Assembly: GCA_039545355.1 (NCBI GenBank)
Contig: BCJJ01000001.1
Coordinates: forward strand, 1,610,570-1,674,569
Length of the DNA: 64,000 nt
From: Trichosporon coremiiforme
Lineage: Eukaryota; Basidiomycota; Tremellomycetes; Trichosporonales; Trichosporonaceae
Direction: 5' to 3'
The stretch's first letter is position 1. Every line of letters starts with the position of its first letter. The notes under the pieces were generated by a model. That model saw nothing but the letters and a program-made list of their open reading frames with translations, did no database searches and was not told the origin of the DNA. Shown here piece after piece: positions 35,409-46,567 of the stretch. The position numbers were made by a program, and so were the translations under genes.

Positions 35409-36214
35409 TTAGATCTTCGTCGTCTTGAGGCCGTCCTTCCAGAAAGTGAACTGAGAAAGTTAGCTTGTGCTTTGTCGAAAGAAAAAGAAGAAGTTGAAGA
35501 CGAAGAAGTGTTGGAAGACAGAGTAGATGGGTGGGATGGCGGTGGGGTGGGATGGCGGTGGGGTGGGATGGAGGGTGTGAAGGTCAATCTGGGTGGAAAC
35601 GCACGTAGGGGGTGGTGCCGTCCTCACGGTAGTTGAGGAGAGCGACCATGCCGTCGGGGTTCATGGACTCGCCGACGTAGAACTCGTAGTCCTTGAAGTT
35701 GCCAATGATCTTCTTGGCGAAGGCCTGGGCGTTCTTCTCGAAAGCCTCGACACGGTCGGGCTGGTCCGCCTGGAGGTGGGCCTTGACAGTCTTCATGTAG
35801 CCCTTGAGGTAGGCAAGGTACGACTGTAATGTTAGCTTGGAAAGGAAGTTACTTGGTGGCTGGAGTGTGCTGGGCTCGGGGGTGCACAACAAGTACCCGT
35901 GCCACCGCACCCCAAGGTCCGACTGCCGCGCTCACCTTCTTGTCGAACGAAGAGGGCTGGAGACGGAAAGAGTGGACAACGTTGTTGACCTGCTCGGCAC
36001 CGTCGGCCATGGCCTCCTCAGCCTCCTCGGCGGAGGGGTTGGCACCAATGTCAACATCACCGTCCTTGACAAGGATCATGGAACAGTCGACCTCGAAGGC
36101 GACGTCGTCGATCTCCTTGCTGCGGTGTCAGCGGAATCTGGCGGTGCATGCTTACACGTCGAAGGCGTCCGAGAGCATCTCGTCGCCAGTGACAATGTCC
36201 TCGTAGATGAGCAT
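35409..36214 (-). CDS. TMA19: Translationally controlled tumour protein homologue (TCTP, yeast Tma19-type)
   Basis: Exons: 36214-36156, 36119-35936, 35823-35605, 35450-35409, giving 167 aa, the usual length. The sequence opens [18 protein letters not shown] and contains [29 protein letters not shown] (shown in part), the two TCTP signature areas, and ends [17 protein letters not shown] is an abundant cytosolic protein associated with ribosomes, growth control and stress; in yeast it moves to mitochondria under oxidative stress. The short last exon of 42 nt restores the conserved C-terminus. Without the final splice the frame would end VRFHPD. The 154-nt last intron carries a G-rich repeat on the opposite strand. 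Divergent from CSE1. Confidence 0.95.
35528..35576. repeat. G-rich 16-bp direct repeat inside the last TCTP intron
   Basis: On the plus strand the unit gggtgggatggcggtg occurs in about 2.7 tandem copies. The transcript strand is therefore C-rich (CCACCGCCATCCC). The G-rich strand has several GGG runs and could form a G-quadruplex. Confidence 0.85.
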
Positions 36215-36630
36215 GGTGCTTTTGTGTTTTTGGGGGTAAGTGGTAAGGTGTAGAGAGAGGACAAAGATGCCAGCAAACGTTTTGCTCTACTTTTCTGGCT
36301 GGCTGGGCGGTGCTGGCGGGGGCCCTGCCTGCGAACGGATCATCTCATCATGCAGCCCATTCAGGGGCAAAATTACAGCGCGGGTGCAATTTTTTTCAGC
36401 ATTCATCCCAGACCCGGGCCTCGCCAGCGATCTCCACGTGGTCGCACTTTTCACGTGATACGCTTGGGTAAACAGGGAGGCACAAACAATCCGCTCGCAC
36501 CAGCGTCATCCAAAGTTGGCGGAAGCTGCACCTCAGGCTGAGGCTGAGGCTGGTTGGATGGTCAGTGTGGTGTCAACAACAGCTGATCGATTCTCCTTCT
36601 CTCCACCACCCCCTTCCCCCACTCTCTAAA
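36215..36630. promoter_or_regulatory. Divergent promoter of TCTP and CSE1, two CACGTG sites
   Basis: 416 bp between divergent starts. Perfect CACGTG elements lie at 36435-36440 and 36452-36457, 17 bp apart. A CT-rich stretch (36590-36625) lies directly before the CSE1 start. Sharing by two growth-related genes fits a common housekeeping promoter, which is inference. Confidence 0.5.
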
Positions 36631-39600
36631 ATGCAGGCCAACCCAGAGACACTCGGCGCCGTCTCCAAGTGCCTCGCCAACACCGTCTCTCCTGACGCCG
36701 CCGCCCGTCGCGCTGCCGAGGAGCAGCTCCGGCAAGGCGAGGCGCAGGCTGGCTTCCTGCCCCTGATTCTCCAGCTTGTTCGTTCTGAGGAGGCCGACAT
36801 GCTCGTCCGCCAGGCCGCCGGTCTGTACTTCAAGAATACTGTGAAGCGACTTTGGGATGACGAGGAGGAGGTCCAAATCTCCGAGGCCGACAAGGCCGCC
36901 GTCAAGTCGGAGCTTGTTCCGCTTATGATCGCCCTTGGAACTCCCAAGACCCAGCGCCTGCAGGCTCAGATCGGAGAAGGTCTTTCAACCATCGCCTCGT
37001 CGGACTTCCCTGAGAAATGGGAGGGTCTTATTGACGTGAGTTCTGCGGTGGGCGCCTTGGCTAACAATATCAGGAGCTCGTCAACAGCTTGACCCCCGAC
37101 AACTTTGTTGTCAACAACGGTGTGCTCGCCACCGCTCACTCGATCTTCAAGCGATGGCGGTCGCAGTTCCGTTCCGACCGACTGTTCTCGGAGATCAACT
37201 ACGTTCTTGACAGGTTCTGCAAGCCTCACTTTGAGCTCTTCAAGCACGTCGACTCTCTCCTCGACACCCCCGCCGGCCAGCCGTTACCGCCTAACGCCTC
37301 CCTCCCGCTCCTCGCCCAGGCCCTCCTGCTTCTCATTCAGATCTTCCACGACCTCTCGTCCCAGGACCTGCCGCCGTTTATCGAGGACAACATGGCCGCT
37401 TTCATGGGTGACGGTGACCAGCAAGGCTGGCTTCACAAGTACCTCAGCTGGGAGCGTCCGGAGCTGAAGGGAGTGAGTACACGCTATGGCTTGTTTAGCT
37501 GACGAAACAGGATGACGACGACGAGGCCCCAGGACCGTTGCAGAAGATCCGCGCCTCCATTTGCGAGATTGCTGAGCTCTACGCCCAGAAGTACTCCGAC
37601 GTCTTCCCCCAACTCGGCAACTTCGTTAGCGCTGTCTGGCAGATGCTCACAACCATCGGCCCCCAGACCCGCGACGACGTGGTAAGTTTCTGATACAATT
37701 CCGCGCAAAGCTGACTTCAGCTTGTCTCTCGTGCGCTCCGCTTCCTGTCTGTTGTTGTGAAGATGGGCAGCCACCGCGACATGTTCGCCTCGCCGGAAAC
37801 GCTGAACGCCTTTTGTGAGAAGATCATTCTGCCGAACATGAGCATCAGGGGTGAGTGATCGGCTGCGTCCTCATTGGCTGACATGCAGAGCACGAGGAGG
37901 AGATGTTTGAGGATGACCCCGCCGAGTACATTCGTCGTGATCTGGAGCCGTCAGCTGAGAGCGATACCCGCCGCCAGGCTGCCACCGACTTCACTCAGGC
38001 GCTCATGGCCAACTTCGAGACCGAGGTCACGAGCATCGTTCAGGGCTACATCACCACCTTCCTTGGCCAGTACGCTCAGAACCCGCAGGCCAACTGGAAG
38101 AGCAAAGACACTGCCATCTATCTCCTCACCTCCATCGCTTCGCGTGGCTCCACGGTTCAGGTGAGCTAAGTACTGCAGCATACCCAGCTGACTCACAGCG
38201 TGGAGTAACCTCCGTAAATGTCCTTGTCGATGTTGTTGACTTCTTCGGCAAGAACGTCTTCTCGGACCTCCAGGCCGCTCCCGGAACTGTTCACCCCATC
38301 CTGATCGTCGACGCCATCAAGTACCTGTACACGTTCCGCAATCAGCTCACCAAGGAGCAGCTCATCTCAGTTCTGCCCCTCCTTGTCCAGCACCTCACGT
38401 CTGACAACGTTGTCATCTACTCATATGCCGCTATCACGATTGAGCGCATCCTGTTCATCAAGAACGAGCAGCGCCAGCCCCTCTTCACGAGCGCCGACGT
38501 CAAGCCCTTCGCCGAGAACGTCCTCATGGCAGTCTTCACCAACATTGAGCGCGGCGGAACGCCCGAGAAGATCGCCGAGAACGACTACCTCATGAAGTGC
38601 GCGATGCGTGTTATCATCACGGCCCGCCAGGAGCTCGTCCCGGCGTACGAGGCGATCCTGACCCGCCTCGTCAACATTCTCGGCGAGATCAGCAAGAACC
38701 CCTCGAACCCGCGCTTCAACCAGTACTGCTTCGAGAGCGTATCGGCCCTCATCCGCTTCGTGTGCGAGGCGCAGCCCGCCGCCGTCGCCAACTTCGAGAA
38801 GGCGCTCTTCGGCCCGGCCGAGGTCATCCTCGCCCAGGACGTCACTGGTAGGCTGGGAGAACCGTCCGCTAGCTGACAACAGAATTCATCCCGTACATCT
38901 TCCAGATCCTGGCCCAGCTCCTGGAGCTGCACGCCCCGACGGACCTGCCGTCCGAGTACCAGGCGCTGCTTGCGCCGCTTCTGTCCGCGAGCCTGTGGGA
39001 GCAGCGTGGCAACATTCCGGCGCTCGCGCGGCTGTGGAAGGCGCTGCTTATGCGCGGTCCGCAGCTCATCGTGCAGAATGGCCAGGTTGAGGGACTCCTG
39101 GGTATCTTCCAGCGTCTCGTCGGGTCAAAGATCAACGACGTCTACGCCTTCGAGCTCCTCCAGGCTATGTACGAGTTCATCCCCATGTGAGTTATCCATT
39201 TTGTGGAGATGAACTGACAACAGCGCGACGATGCAGCCGTTCAGCCAGACTATCTTCATGCTCCTTCTGAACCGCCTGCAGTCCAAGCCGAGCACGCAGT
39301 TCACGCAGTCCTTCGTCTACTTCCTCGCCTACCTTGCCGCGATCCAGAACGTCGGCGCCAACGTCGTCATCCAGATTCTCGAGGCGATCCAGCCTGGGTA
39401 CGTCTCCAGCTGTTTTACCCTTGATCTTCATTGCTAACATCCAGACTGTTCGGCAACCTGATCAACGGCGTCATGCTCCCGAACACGCAGAAGGCGCCTG
39501 TGCGCTCGCGCCGCGTGATCGAGGTCGGGCTCACGAACCTGCTGACGTGCGACGCGATCTTCGCCGAGCCCAACGCCAAGCTCTGGCCCGCCACCTTCCT

Positions 39601-39904
39601 CGCGCTCCTCGACCTCTTCACCCTGCCCCAGGACATCACGTACGCGGACGAGGTCGGCGACCTCGACCCGAGCGAGGGCTTCCAGTCCTCGTTCTCCAAG
39701 CTCGGCGCGTCCGAGAAGGTCCAGCACGATCCCGTCCCGGGCATCCCGGAGAGCCGGAAGTACGCGTCCAAGAAGATCGCCGACGGGGCCAAGGCGCGCC
39801 CCGGCGTCCTGCCCCCGCTCATCCAGCAGGCGCAGCAGCAGGAGGAGAAGACCGTCACCGACTTTGTCAACTACATGGGCTCTAACGGAGACCAGGTTGC
39901 TTAA
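36631..39904 (+). CDS. CSE1: CSE1/exportin-2, importin-alpha re-exporter
   Basis: Nine exons, 987 aa: 36631-37035, 37074-37472, 37511-37681, 37721-37850, 37889-38160, 38199-38847, 38883-39186, 39224-39397, 39445-39904. All eight introns are 35-50 nt. The N-terminus matches the importin-beta-like domain (RRAAEEQLRQGEAQAGF, ADMLVRQAAGLYFKNTVKRLW, DFPEKWEGLI). Diagnostic Cse1 stretches follow: FSEINYVLDRFCKPHFELF, EHEEEMFEDDPAEYIRRDLE, TFRNQLTKEQL and QPGLFGNLINGVMLP. With RanGTP it carries importin-alpha out of the nucleus. Length and HEAT-repeat content fit the family. It converges with the GATA-finger gene, stops 96 bp apart. Confidence 0.95.
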
Positions 39905-40000
39905 GTGACGGAGGAATGAGAGGGAATCATAACGAAAGAACGACGTCTAGAAACTGCATTTTTACTTAATCATCAGTCGTGTTACATGCATCTATGTGGG

Positions 40001-43000
40001 CTACGTCATCGCGTCATTCGCGGGTGGTTGTACAGTGTCGGTGGTGGGTGCCTCAGGCTCAGACAGCGCTGCGGCCGCCTCGGCGGCTGTAGCGGTAGAG
40101 GTAACGGCCTTGGCAGAAGAAGAGGCAGCGGCAGACTGGTCTGAAGGGGCCGCAGAAGGACCATCGTCCTTCACGACTTCTTCAGCGGCACCTCCCTTGT
40201 CCATTTCCATCCTCTCGTCGCCGTCAGCATCTTCCTTCGCGCCCTTAGGCTCTTCGGACGCCGCGGGAGCCCCGGGCGGCGTTGCGTCCCTCGGTGCGGA
40301 AGACTTATTGCCCTCGGCAGGAATACCAAGACCAGATTCAGCCGGCGTCTCGGCACCCTTGCCCACTCTCTCGGCCTCATCGTCCTTCGGCTCCTTCTTG
40401 ACCTCGCCGTCCTCCTTCTCCTCTGGCACCTCGGTACCCTCCTTCTCCCCGTCGTCGTCGTCGTCCTTCTGGCTCGCCGCGCCAGGCGCCTTAAGTTCGC
40501 CGAGTGTGCCAGCCAAAAACTTGTCTCCACACCCATTGCATACTGCCGTTAGCTATCGACCCAGATGAAATTAGCTATACTCACGTGTTCCCCTTCCGTT
40601 CGGTCCGCGGCGCCAGACCTTGAGGCCGGGCTTGCCGCACCCCTCGCAGATAGCGCCGGCCGTGCCGCGCCGGAACTTGCGCACGGGGGCACTGCCACGG
40701 CCACGTCCGCGGCGGGAGAGACTGACGGCAGCACCGGCCTCGACGCGCTCGTCCAAGGCGTCCAGCGAGACAGGCATCTCGAACGTGACTGTGGGTTCGG
40801 GATCCTTCCGCCCACGCTTGGCCGCGAGCTCGGGCGATAACGGCATGAACTCCTCGTCCTCGTCCTCCTCAGCGGCATCACGCGTGTACAGCGGTCGTGT
40901 CGTCATATGATACGGCCTGAGAGCCCATTTGTCCGCCGTCGCTTCGGTGATCAGGGGGATCGTGGCCTCGACACGGAAGCGAGGGAAGACGCGTTCGCCG
41001 ACTCGGCTCAGGAGGGAGGTGAAATGCTCCTTCTTGCGCGAAAGCCAGGTCTCGCGTACCTCGGGAGCCAAGATCTTCTTTAGCGGTGGTGGAGAAGACG
41101 CTGCTGGCTTTGGCGTGGTGGGAACAGGCGTTCCAGTCGCCTTCGGGACGGCAGGAGTGGAGGTAGAAGCTGAAATCGCCGCTCCAGGCGCCGGTGTGGA
41201 TGTTTGTGTAGGTGTTTGAGGAGGCTGGGTGGGGCTAAGAGTCTGCTCAGCAGCAGGTGCGGGCACTGCAGGCGTTCCCGTGGTCTGCGTTGTAGCGGCT
41301 GGCGCTGCAATAGCGGGCGCAGCTGATGTGGCGGCTCCGTCGGTTTGATTCACAGTCGGGTCTGCAGGTGCAACCGGCGCAGTTGCACTCGCATCCTTAG
41401 CAGGTTCGACAGCAGGTGTCGACGATGCGGCCGCCTGGCTAACGGGTGGAGTGGTAGGCTTAGGCTCAGGAGCATTCTTGTTCAGTTCTGGCTCGGCCCA
41501 CGCCAGCGTCTCAAGCTCGCACTTCTCCACCTCCTCCATGACACCCTTGAAGCGCTTCCAGTTCTGGTCGTTCAGGCCGACGATGCGAATCGTGATAGGC
41601 TCCACGTTGCCCTCCACCGGCAAGTAGTTCTCGGCAGCCAGGTTCAGCATACCCTCACGAGTCATGACTGGCGGCTTCGCCGGCTTTTGCACCGGCCGTA
41701 AGTCGCGCTTCGGAGACTGAGGCGACTTGGTAGGCGAAGACTGCTCTGTGGCAGAAGGCGCTTTCAGCTTCTCAACGAACTTTGGGTTGTCGAAAGGCAG
41801 GCGCTTCTGGAACTTAGTCCAGTCGGGCTTATGCCAGCCGTTCGTGGGGAGATAGGTGGATAGCAGGACTGTGCCACTGTCGGGCTTCATCCCTGGCACG
41901 ATGGGCAAGTCCGCGTAGGGGTCCTTCTTTGGGGGTGCAGGAGTAGGCTCCCTCTCTGGCTCGGGCTCTGGAGTCGGCTCCTTCGGCGGAGGAGGCTTAG
42001 CCATAGAGGCGCGCGTGCGCTTCTTCCCTGGCGCCTCCGTCGTCGACTCAATGGCGGGCTCTGGTTCTTCCTTGACCTCGACCTTGGCAGGAGACTGCTC
42101 TTTCGGTTGAGGAGGCGGAGCAGGGGAAGTCACGTAGTCGCCTCCTACACGGGAGACATATGAGTTGGAACCCAAAGGAATCAAGAACTTCTCCGTAGGA
42201 GCCTCTTTGAAGGCGACAAGAAGGAACCGGGGCGGCAGAGGATAAGTTGGCTTGGGAGGCGGAGCAGGTACCGGTGTGGAGACTGACGGAGAACCCCCAA
42301 TCTTTCCTGGACCAGACTGAGGAGTGCTCTGTCCAGGCAGGTAGTAGGCTACATTCGGAGGACGAGCCGGTGTCGGTGTCACTGGAATGGTCGGTACTGT
42401 CCGAGTGGCTGAACCGGCGAGCGGCGGCGCAGGAGCAGGTGTGGTTGTCGCTGGAGTGGCCGAAGAGACTGCAGGTGCAGGATAGGCAGCAGTAGTCAGG
42501 GCTGAAGTGGGAGGCGCTTGCACTGTAGCGGTAGTCGTGGTCTGCTGCGCGGCTGGAACTGCAGTCGATGTCTGCGCCGGCGCAGCGGTCGACGAAGGCT
42601 GGGCTAGGGCAGGAGTAGTGGTAGCCGGCGGGACTACTGGTGCCTCGGTAGGTTGAGCTGGCGCAGCGGGCTTCGCAGTTAACTGAACTGGAGTGAGGGG
42701 GACCGACGACTGAGCCGAAGGCTCTGCAGCAGGAATCACCGCAGGCACAGCAGATGGAGTGGGCGCCTCTGCACTTGGGACAGCAGCGGCAGCTGAAGCC
42801 CCTTCAGGTGCTTCTGGTGCAGCCGTAACGGCCCCCTTCTGCTCCGCTAAAGTAGCGTCTATCATGTCTACGTCTGTTGATGTTTGCGCGCTCGTAGCAG
42901 GTGGCTCAGTAGCTTCCTGCGCAGATTCCGTCGATTCCGCAGCTACTCCAGCAGATGCCGATGTGCCCGTTGCAGGGGCTGCCGTATTCGCAGGCACCGG

Positions 43001-45030
43001 CACCGGTCCACCACCGCTCTGCGGCGGTCCAGTCAAATCGGCGTCGCTGTCAGAATCCGAGAGATCGCTAAGATCAGACTCCGCCGGAGTGTACTGTGGT
43101 TGCTCGGGTGCTGGAGCGGGCACAGGAGCAGGTGCCGCCGGCGGCTGGGCCGATGCAGACACCGGTGGATGTGCAGCGGGAGCTGGAGATGGGGCAGCGG
43201 CAGCGGCAGCAGGTTGGGGTGCGGTGATGGCTGGAGGTCGCACCGCTGATGCAGCAGCGGTGCCAGGAGCTGCGGTTGGATGTGCGACACCTGACGGAGG
43301 ACGGGCACCGGAAGCAGTGACACCTGGTGGTTGTACGCCAGGCACAGCGACACCGGCGGGTGGCCGAGCAGAAGCACCAGCAGTTCCGACAGGTGGATGA
43401 GCACCAGGAGCACCAGCGGCCACGGGCCGGGTAACAGGAACTGCGCCTGCGCCGGCTGTCGGTCTAACACTAGCGGCTGTTGCGCCTACCGGTGGTCGAA
43501 CACCAGCCGATGGCCGAGCAGCTGCAGCACCCGCCACAGGAGGACGAGCGCCGGTCACCGGAGGTCGAACACTCGAAATTGGTGGCCGGACACCGGCGGG
43601 CTGAGCAGCGACCGCCCCTGGTCGCGCTGGGGCTGGTCGAGCTCCTGGTGCACCGGGTCGAGGGAGGAGCCCTGCCATCGTAGGACCGCCAGGCAGACCA
43701 GGCATCTCAGGTCCTTCTCCAACGCCTTCCCCTCTTCCAAGCCTTCCGACAACTCGGCCCAGCTTCGCCAGCTCTTCCTTGTTCGCGACATTCCTTGCCG
43801 CCTTGTGGATGAGGATGCTGAGCCAGGGGTGCTGAGATGCAGCTGCGTTCACGCGTTGGATCAGAGTTTGGGGCTGTTGTCAGCTCATGACCTAATTTTG
43901 GCAGCTCACGATGTCAGCTCGAGAGGCATATCGTACGCCAGCACCGGGGATGGGCCCAGTTGAGGGACCGGCTCCTGGAGTCTGCGGAGGCGGACGAGCA
44001 GCCGGAGGCGTTGCAGCTGGAGCCGGCGGCCTTGGTGTCGGTCGCGCCGACACAGTCGCGCTGGTTCTTGGGCGCTTCGGCTCCTTCTTCTTGGGCTCCC
44101 TCTCAGATGGCCGCTTCTCCCGGGGCTCCTTCGGTTTCGGCTCCTTTCGTGCTTTCGGCGGCCGCATCCGCACAGTGCCGCCCACGCCTTCCCTCTCCTC
44201 GACAAACTGTCCGACCCACAGCTCCGTGTTGGGGAAGGACATGGGCCCAACCTGCAGCGTGACTCGGGCGATGCACTCGATCTCGTGCGGAGGTGCGGGC
44301 GTGCCTTCGGCTGCCTTTGCTTTCCAGCGGCTGCCCTTCTTCTTCGCCTCCACCTCGTCCTTGTTCTCGCCGTCCTTGGTGTCTTCCTCCTTCGCCTTCT
44401 CGCCGTCCTTTTCAGCATCGCCCCCATCCTTTCTCTTGTCCTTCTTCCCCTTGTCCTTTTTGAGCGGAGCATGGTACTCCCGCGCAGGCAGCGGGGCGAC
44501 CGGCTTGGGCGTCGGGTACAGGAATGTGCCCTTCGGTGGAGGTCGTGCACGAGGGCGAGAGTGCGCTGGAACAGCGGGGTGGGAGAAGACGTGAGGGAAG
44601 AGGTTGTTGAGATGATGATAACGGGTCTGTATGAGCGAGTACTGGAGGATCATACTGCGCATCAGCTTCCTCGGTTGCGATAAACTCACCTCTCAGCCAT
44701 GTTAAGTAGCGGTTGCTTGGACGGTTCTTGAGGTTCAGCACCCTCAGCCGCCTCGAACTCTTCGACCTCCATGGGTTCGGCGTCCCCTTCTGCCTCTCCA
44801 TCGACATCCATCTCTTCACTCTGTAGCCCATCTTCGCGTTCCTCCTGTTTGGCTGCCTCGGCAACTGGCTCGGCGGTGGTTGCTCTGATCACTTCGCCGG
44901 CGAAGTCCGGCAATTGCTCTTCAGTGAGCTCGAAGCCTCCCGCATCCACCGCTTGGGGGTGCGGGAGTGTTGGCAGGTCGACATGTGGTGGAGGCGCTGG
45001 CGCGAACCGTCCAGACATCCGGTTCGCCAT
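40001..45030 (-). CDS. Very large GATA-type zinc-finger protein with Pro/Ala/Thr-rich centre
   Basis: Four exons, 1638 aa: 45030-44690, 44654-43910, 43873-40585, 40542-40001. One GATA-type finger lies near the C-terminus (about 1438-1463): CEGCG, VWRRGPNGRG, TLCNGCG, spacing C-x2-C-x18-C-x2-C, completed only by the last splice. About 550 residues in the middle are a Pro/Ala/Val/Thr-rich low-complexity linker. Conserved-looking islands flank it: YSLIQTRYHHLNNLFPHVF, IARVTLQVGPMSFPNTELWV, ASQHPWLSILIHKAARNVAN, FLLVAFKEAPTEKFLIPLGS, WHKPDWTKFQKRLPFDN, and TWLSRKKEHFTSLLSRVGER. The layout suggests a chromatin-remodelling subunit (SWI/SNF, RSC or SWR1-type) rather than a classical nitrogen regulator; that is inference. 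The tail is acidic and Ala/Ser-rich. Confidence 0.8.
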
Positions 45031-45280
45031 GTCGTGCGGGGTGTCGTCGAGGTTGCGGACATGATATGAGTGACGCGCTCAACCTGGAAATCATGGCGAA
45101 AACAACTTTACGTAATCTTCAAGTCTACCCTCGTACCCGGGGCATGAGGAAGACAGTCTGCTCGCATGCTCACTCACATGCTCATGTAGAAATAAGCATT
45201 TATGAACGGTGAATGCATGATGCTCTAATTAGATGTACACGATGTTATGAGATAGTCGAAGAAACAAGTTTACTCCTCAC

Positions 45281-46330
45281 TTAAGCGTCATCAGCGGCGG
45301 GGAGCTCGTCATCGACGCTCCAGCGGCGCATGCTGACGACCTGGACGTTGACACCACGGTCATTGCCCCAGTCAACAATGACCTCCTCAACAGGCTTGTC
45401 CTGTCCGAGCATCATAGCGGGCTGCGAGAGAAGAGCCTCCTCCGGAGCAACGCCCTCTCCGGGGTGGAGTGCCTTCGTAGGGAATCCAACGACCTGACGA
45501 GCGAGCGAGCGCGCAAGAGAGAGGAGCTCCTTGTCGAGCTTCTCGCCCTCGGGACCGGCCATGATAGCAGCGATGGGCTTGTCGGCGTCGCCCTCGACGC
45601 GGAGAACAACGATTCCTCCGATCTTTCCGGTGTCGCCCGATCCGTGGGTGAAAGCTCCGGGAACGAGACGGACGTCAGGCTTGGCGGGGAAGGGAGCCGC
45701 GAAGCTGACAGCCCGCTTGAGCTGCAGGTTCTCTCCGGTCTGGGCGAGCGAGGCGAGCAGCAGCTGCTGGACAGTCTGCGCCTCACCGCTCTTGCCAATG
45801 GGAGCGGGCTCTGTTCCGTCCTCAGGCATGGTGATGACGGGAGCGGAGAGGAGAGCCTCGGTGGGGAAAACTTCGATGGGGTCGGCGCCGACAGGCTTCG
45901 AAGGGTGGGGGTGGTCAGAGGGAACGTCGAGGAAGGCGGCGGTCTCAGCGATTGACCGGGCGGCCTTGAGGAAGACATCGTTGCGGGCGACGAAGTCAGT
46001 CTCGCAGGCGAGCTGGACCATCGCGACACGCTTGCCGCCGAGGAGCGAGACAGCGATTGTTCCCTCGTCAGTGCTACGTCCGGCGACCTTGTCCGCCTTC
46101 TTCTGGGCGGAGGCACCGCCAGCCGAGTTCAGATAAGCGACGGCCGCCTGGAGGTCAAGGTTGGTCTTCTCAAGGGCTTCGCGGGCCTGTCCCATGGGGA
46201 CGGGAATCTCCTTGCGGAGCTTGGCGATGAGGGCGACGGGGACCTTGGGGGCGTCGGCGGCGAGCCTGACAGAGGTGCTGAAGGCGCGGGCCTGCGCACG
46301 GGCACGAACGGCGGAGCGGAGGCCGAACAT
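45281..46330 (-). CDS. TSF1: Elongation factor Ts, mitochondrial
   Basis: Single exon, 349 aa. Start taken at Met 46330, whose N-terminus MFGLRSAVRARAQARAFSTS is Arg/Ala/Ser-rich without acids, a good mitochondrial presequence; the in-frame ATG 36 nt upstream would weaken it. A UBA-like helix set follows (ALIAKLRKEIPVPMGQAREA), then the nucleotide-exchange signature QLACETDFVARND and the two EF-Ts core repeats (GGIVVLRVEGDADKPIAAIM). EF-Ts recycles EF-Tu-GDP in mitochondrial translation. The intronless structure stands out among intron-rich neighbours. It lies 250 bp from the start of the GATA-finger gene and is divergent from the AT-hook gene. Confidence 0.95.
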   Translation of the reverse strand: MFGLRSAVRARAQARAFSTSVRLAADAPKVPVALIAKLRKEIPVPMGQAREALEKTNLDLQAAVAYLNSAGGASAQKKADKVAGRSTDEGTIAVSLLGGKRVAMVQLACETDFVARNDVFLKAARSIAETAAFLDVPSDHPHPSKPVGADPIEVFPTEALLSAPVITMPEDGTEPAPIGKSGEAQTVQQLLLASLAQTGENLQLKRAVSFAAPFPAKPDVRLVPGAFTHGSGDTGKIGGIVVLRVEGDADKPIAAIMAGPEGEKLDKELLSLARSLARQVVGFPTKALHPGEGVAPEEALLSQPAMMLGQDKPVEEVIVDWGNDRGVNVQVVSMRRWSVDDELPAADDA

Positions 46331-46567
46331 GGTTTTCGGAGCGGATGGTGAGCAGAAAGGGAGCAAAGACCAACTTTTGACCGAAGAGGACGTTTAAAGG
46401 GCTCGCCAGCCGTGCCTGAATTAGGTGAGGGGTGAGGGGGGATGAGCATGCCAATGAAGTTTCGTCAGAATTCCTCCCACTTTGATTCTGCATCCACCAC
46501 CGTCAACACACCTCCTCCACCCCGCACACTCTACACGACTTCACGCGTCTCTGTCGATTTTTTGGCC

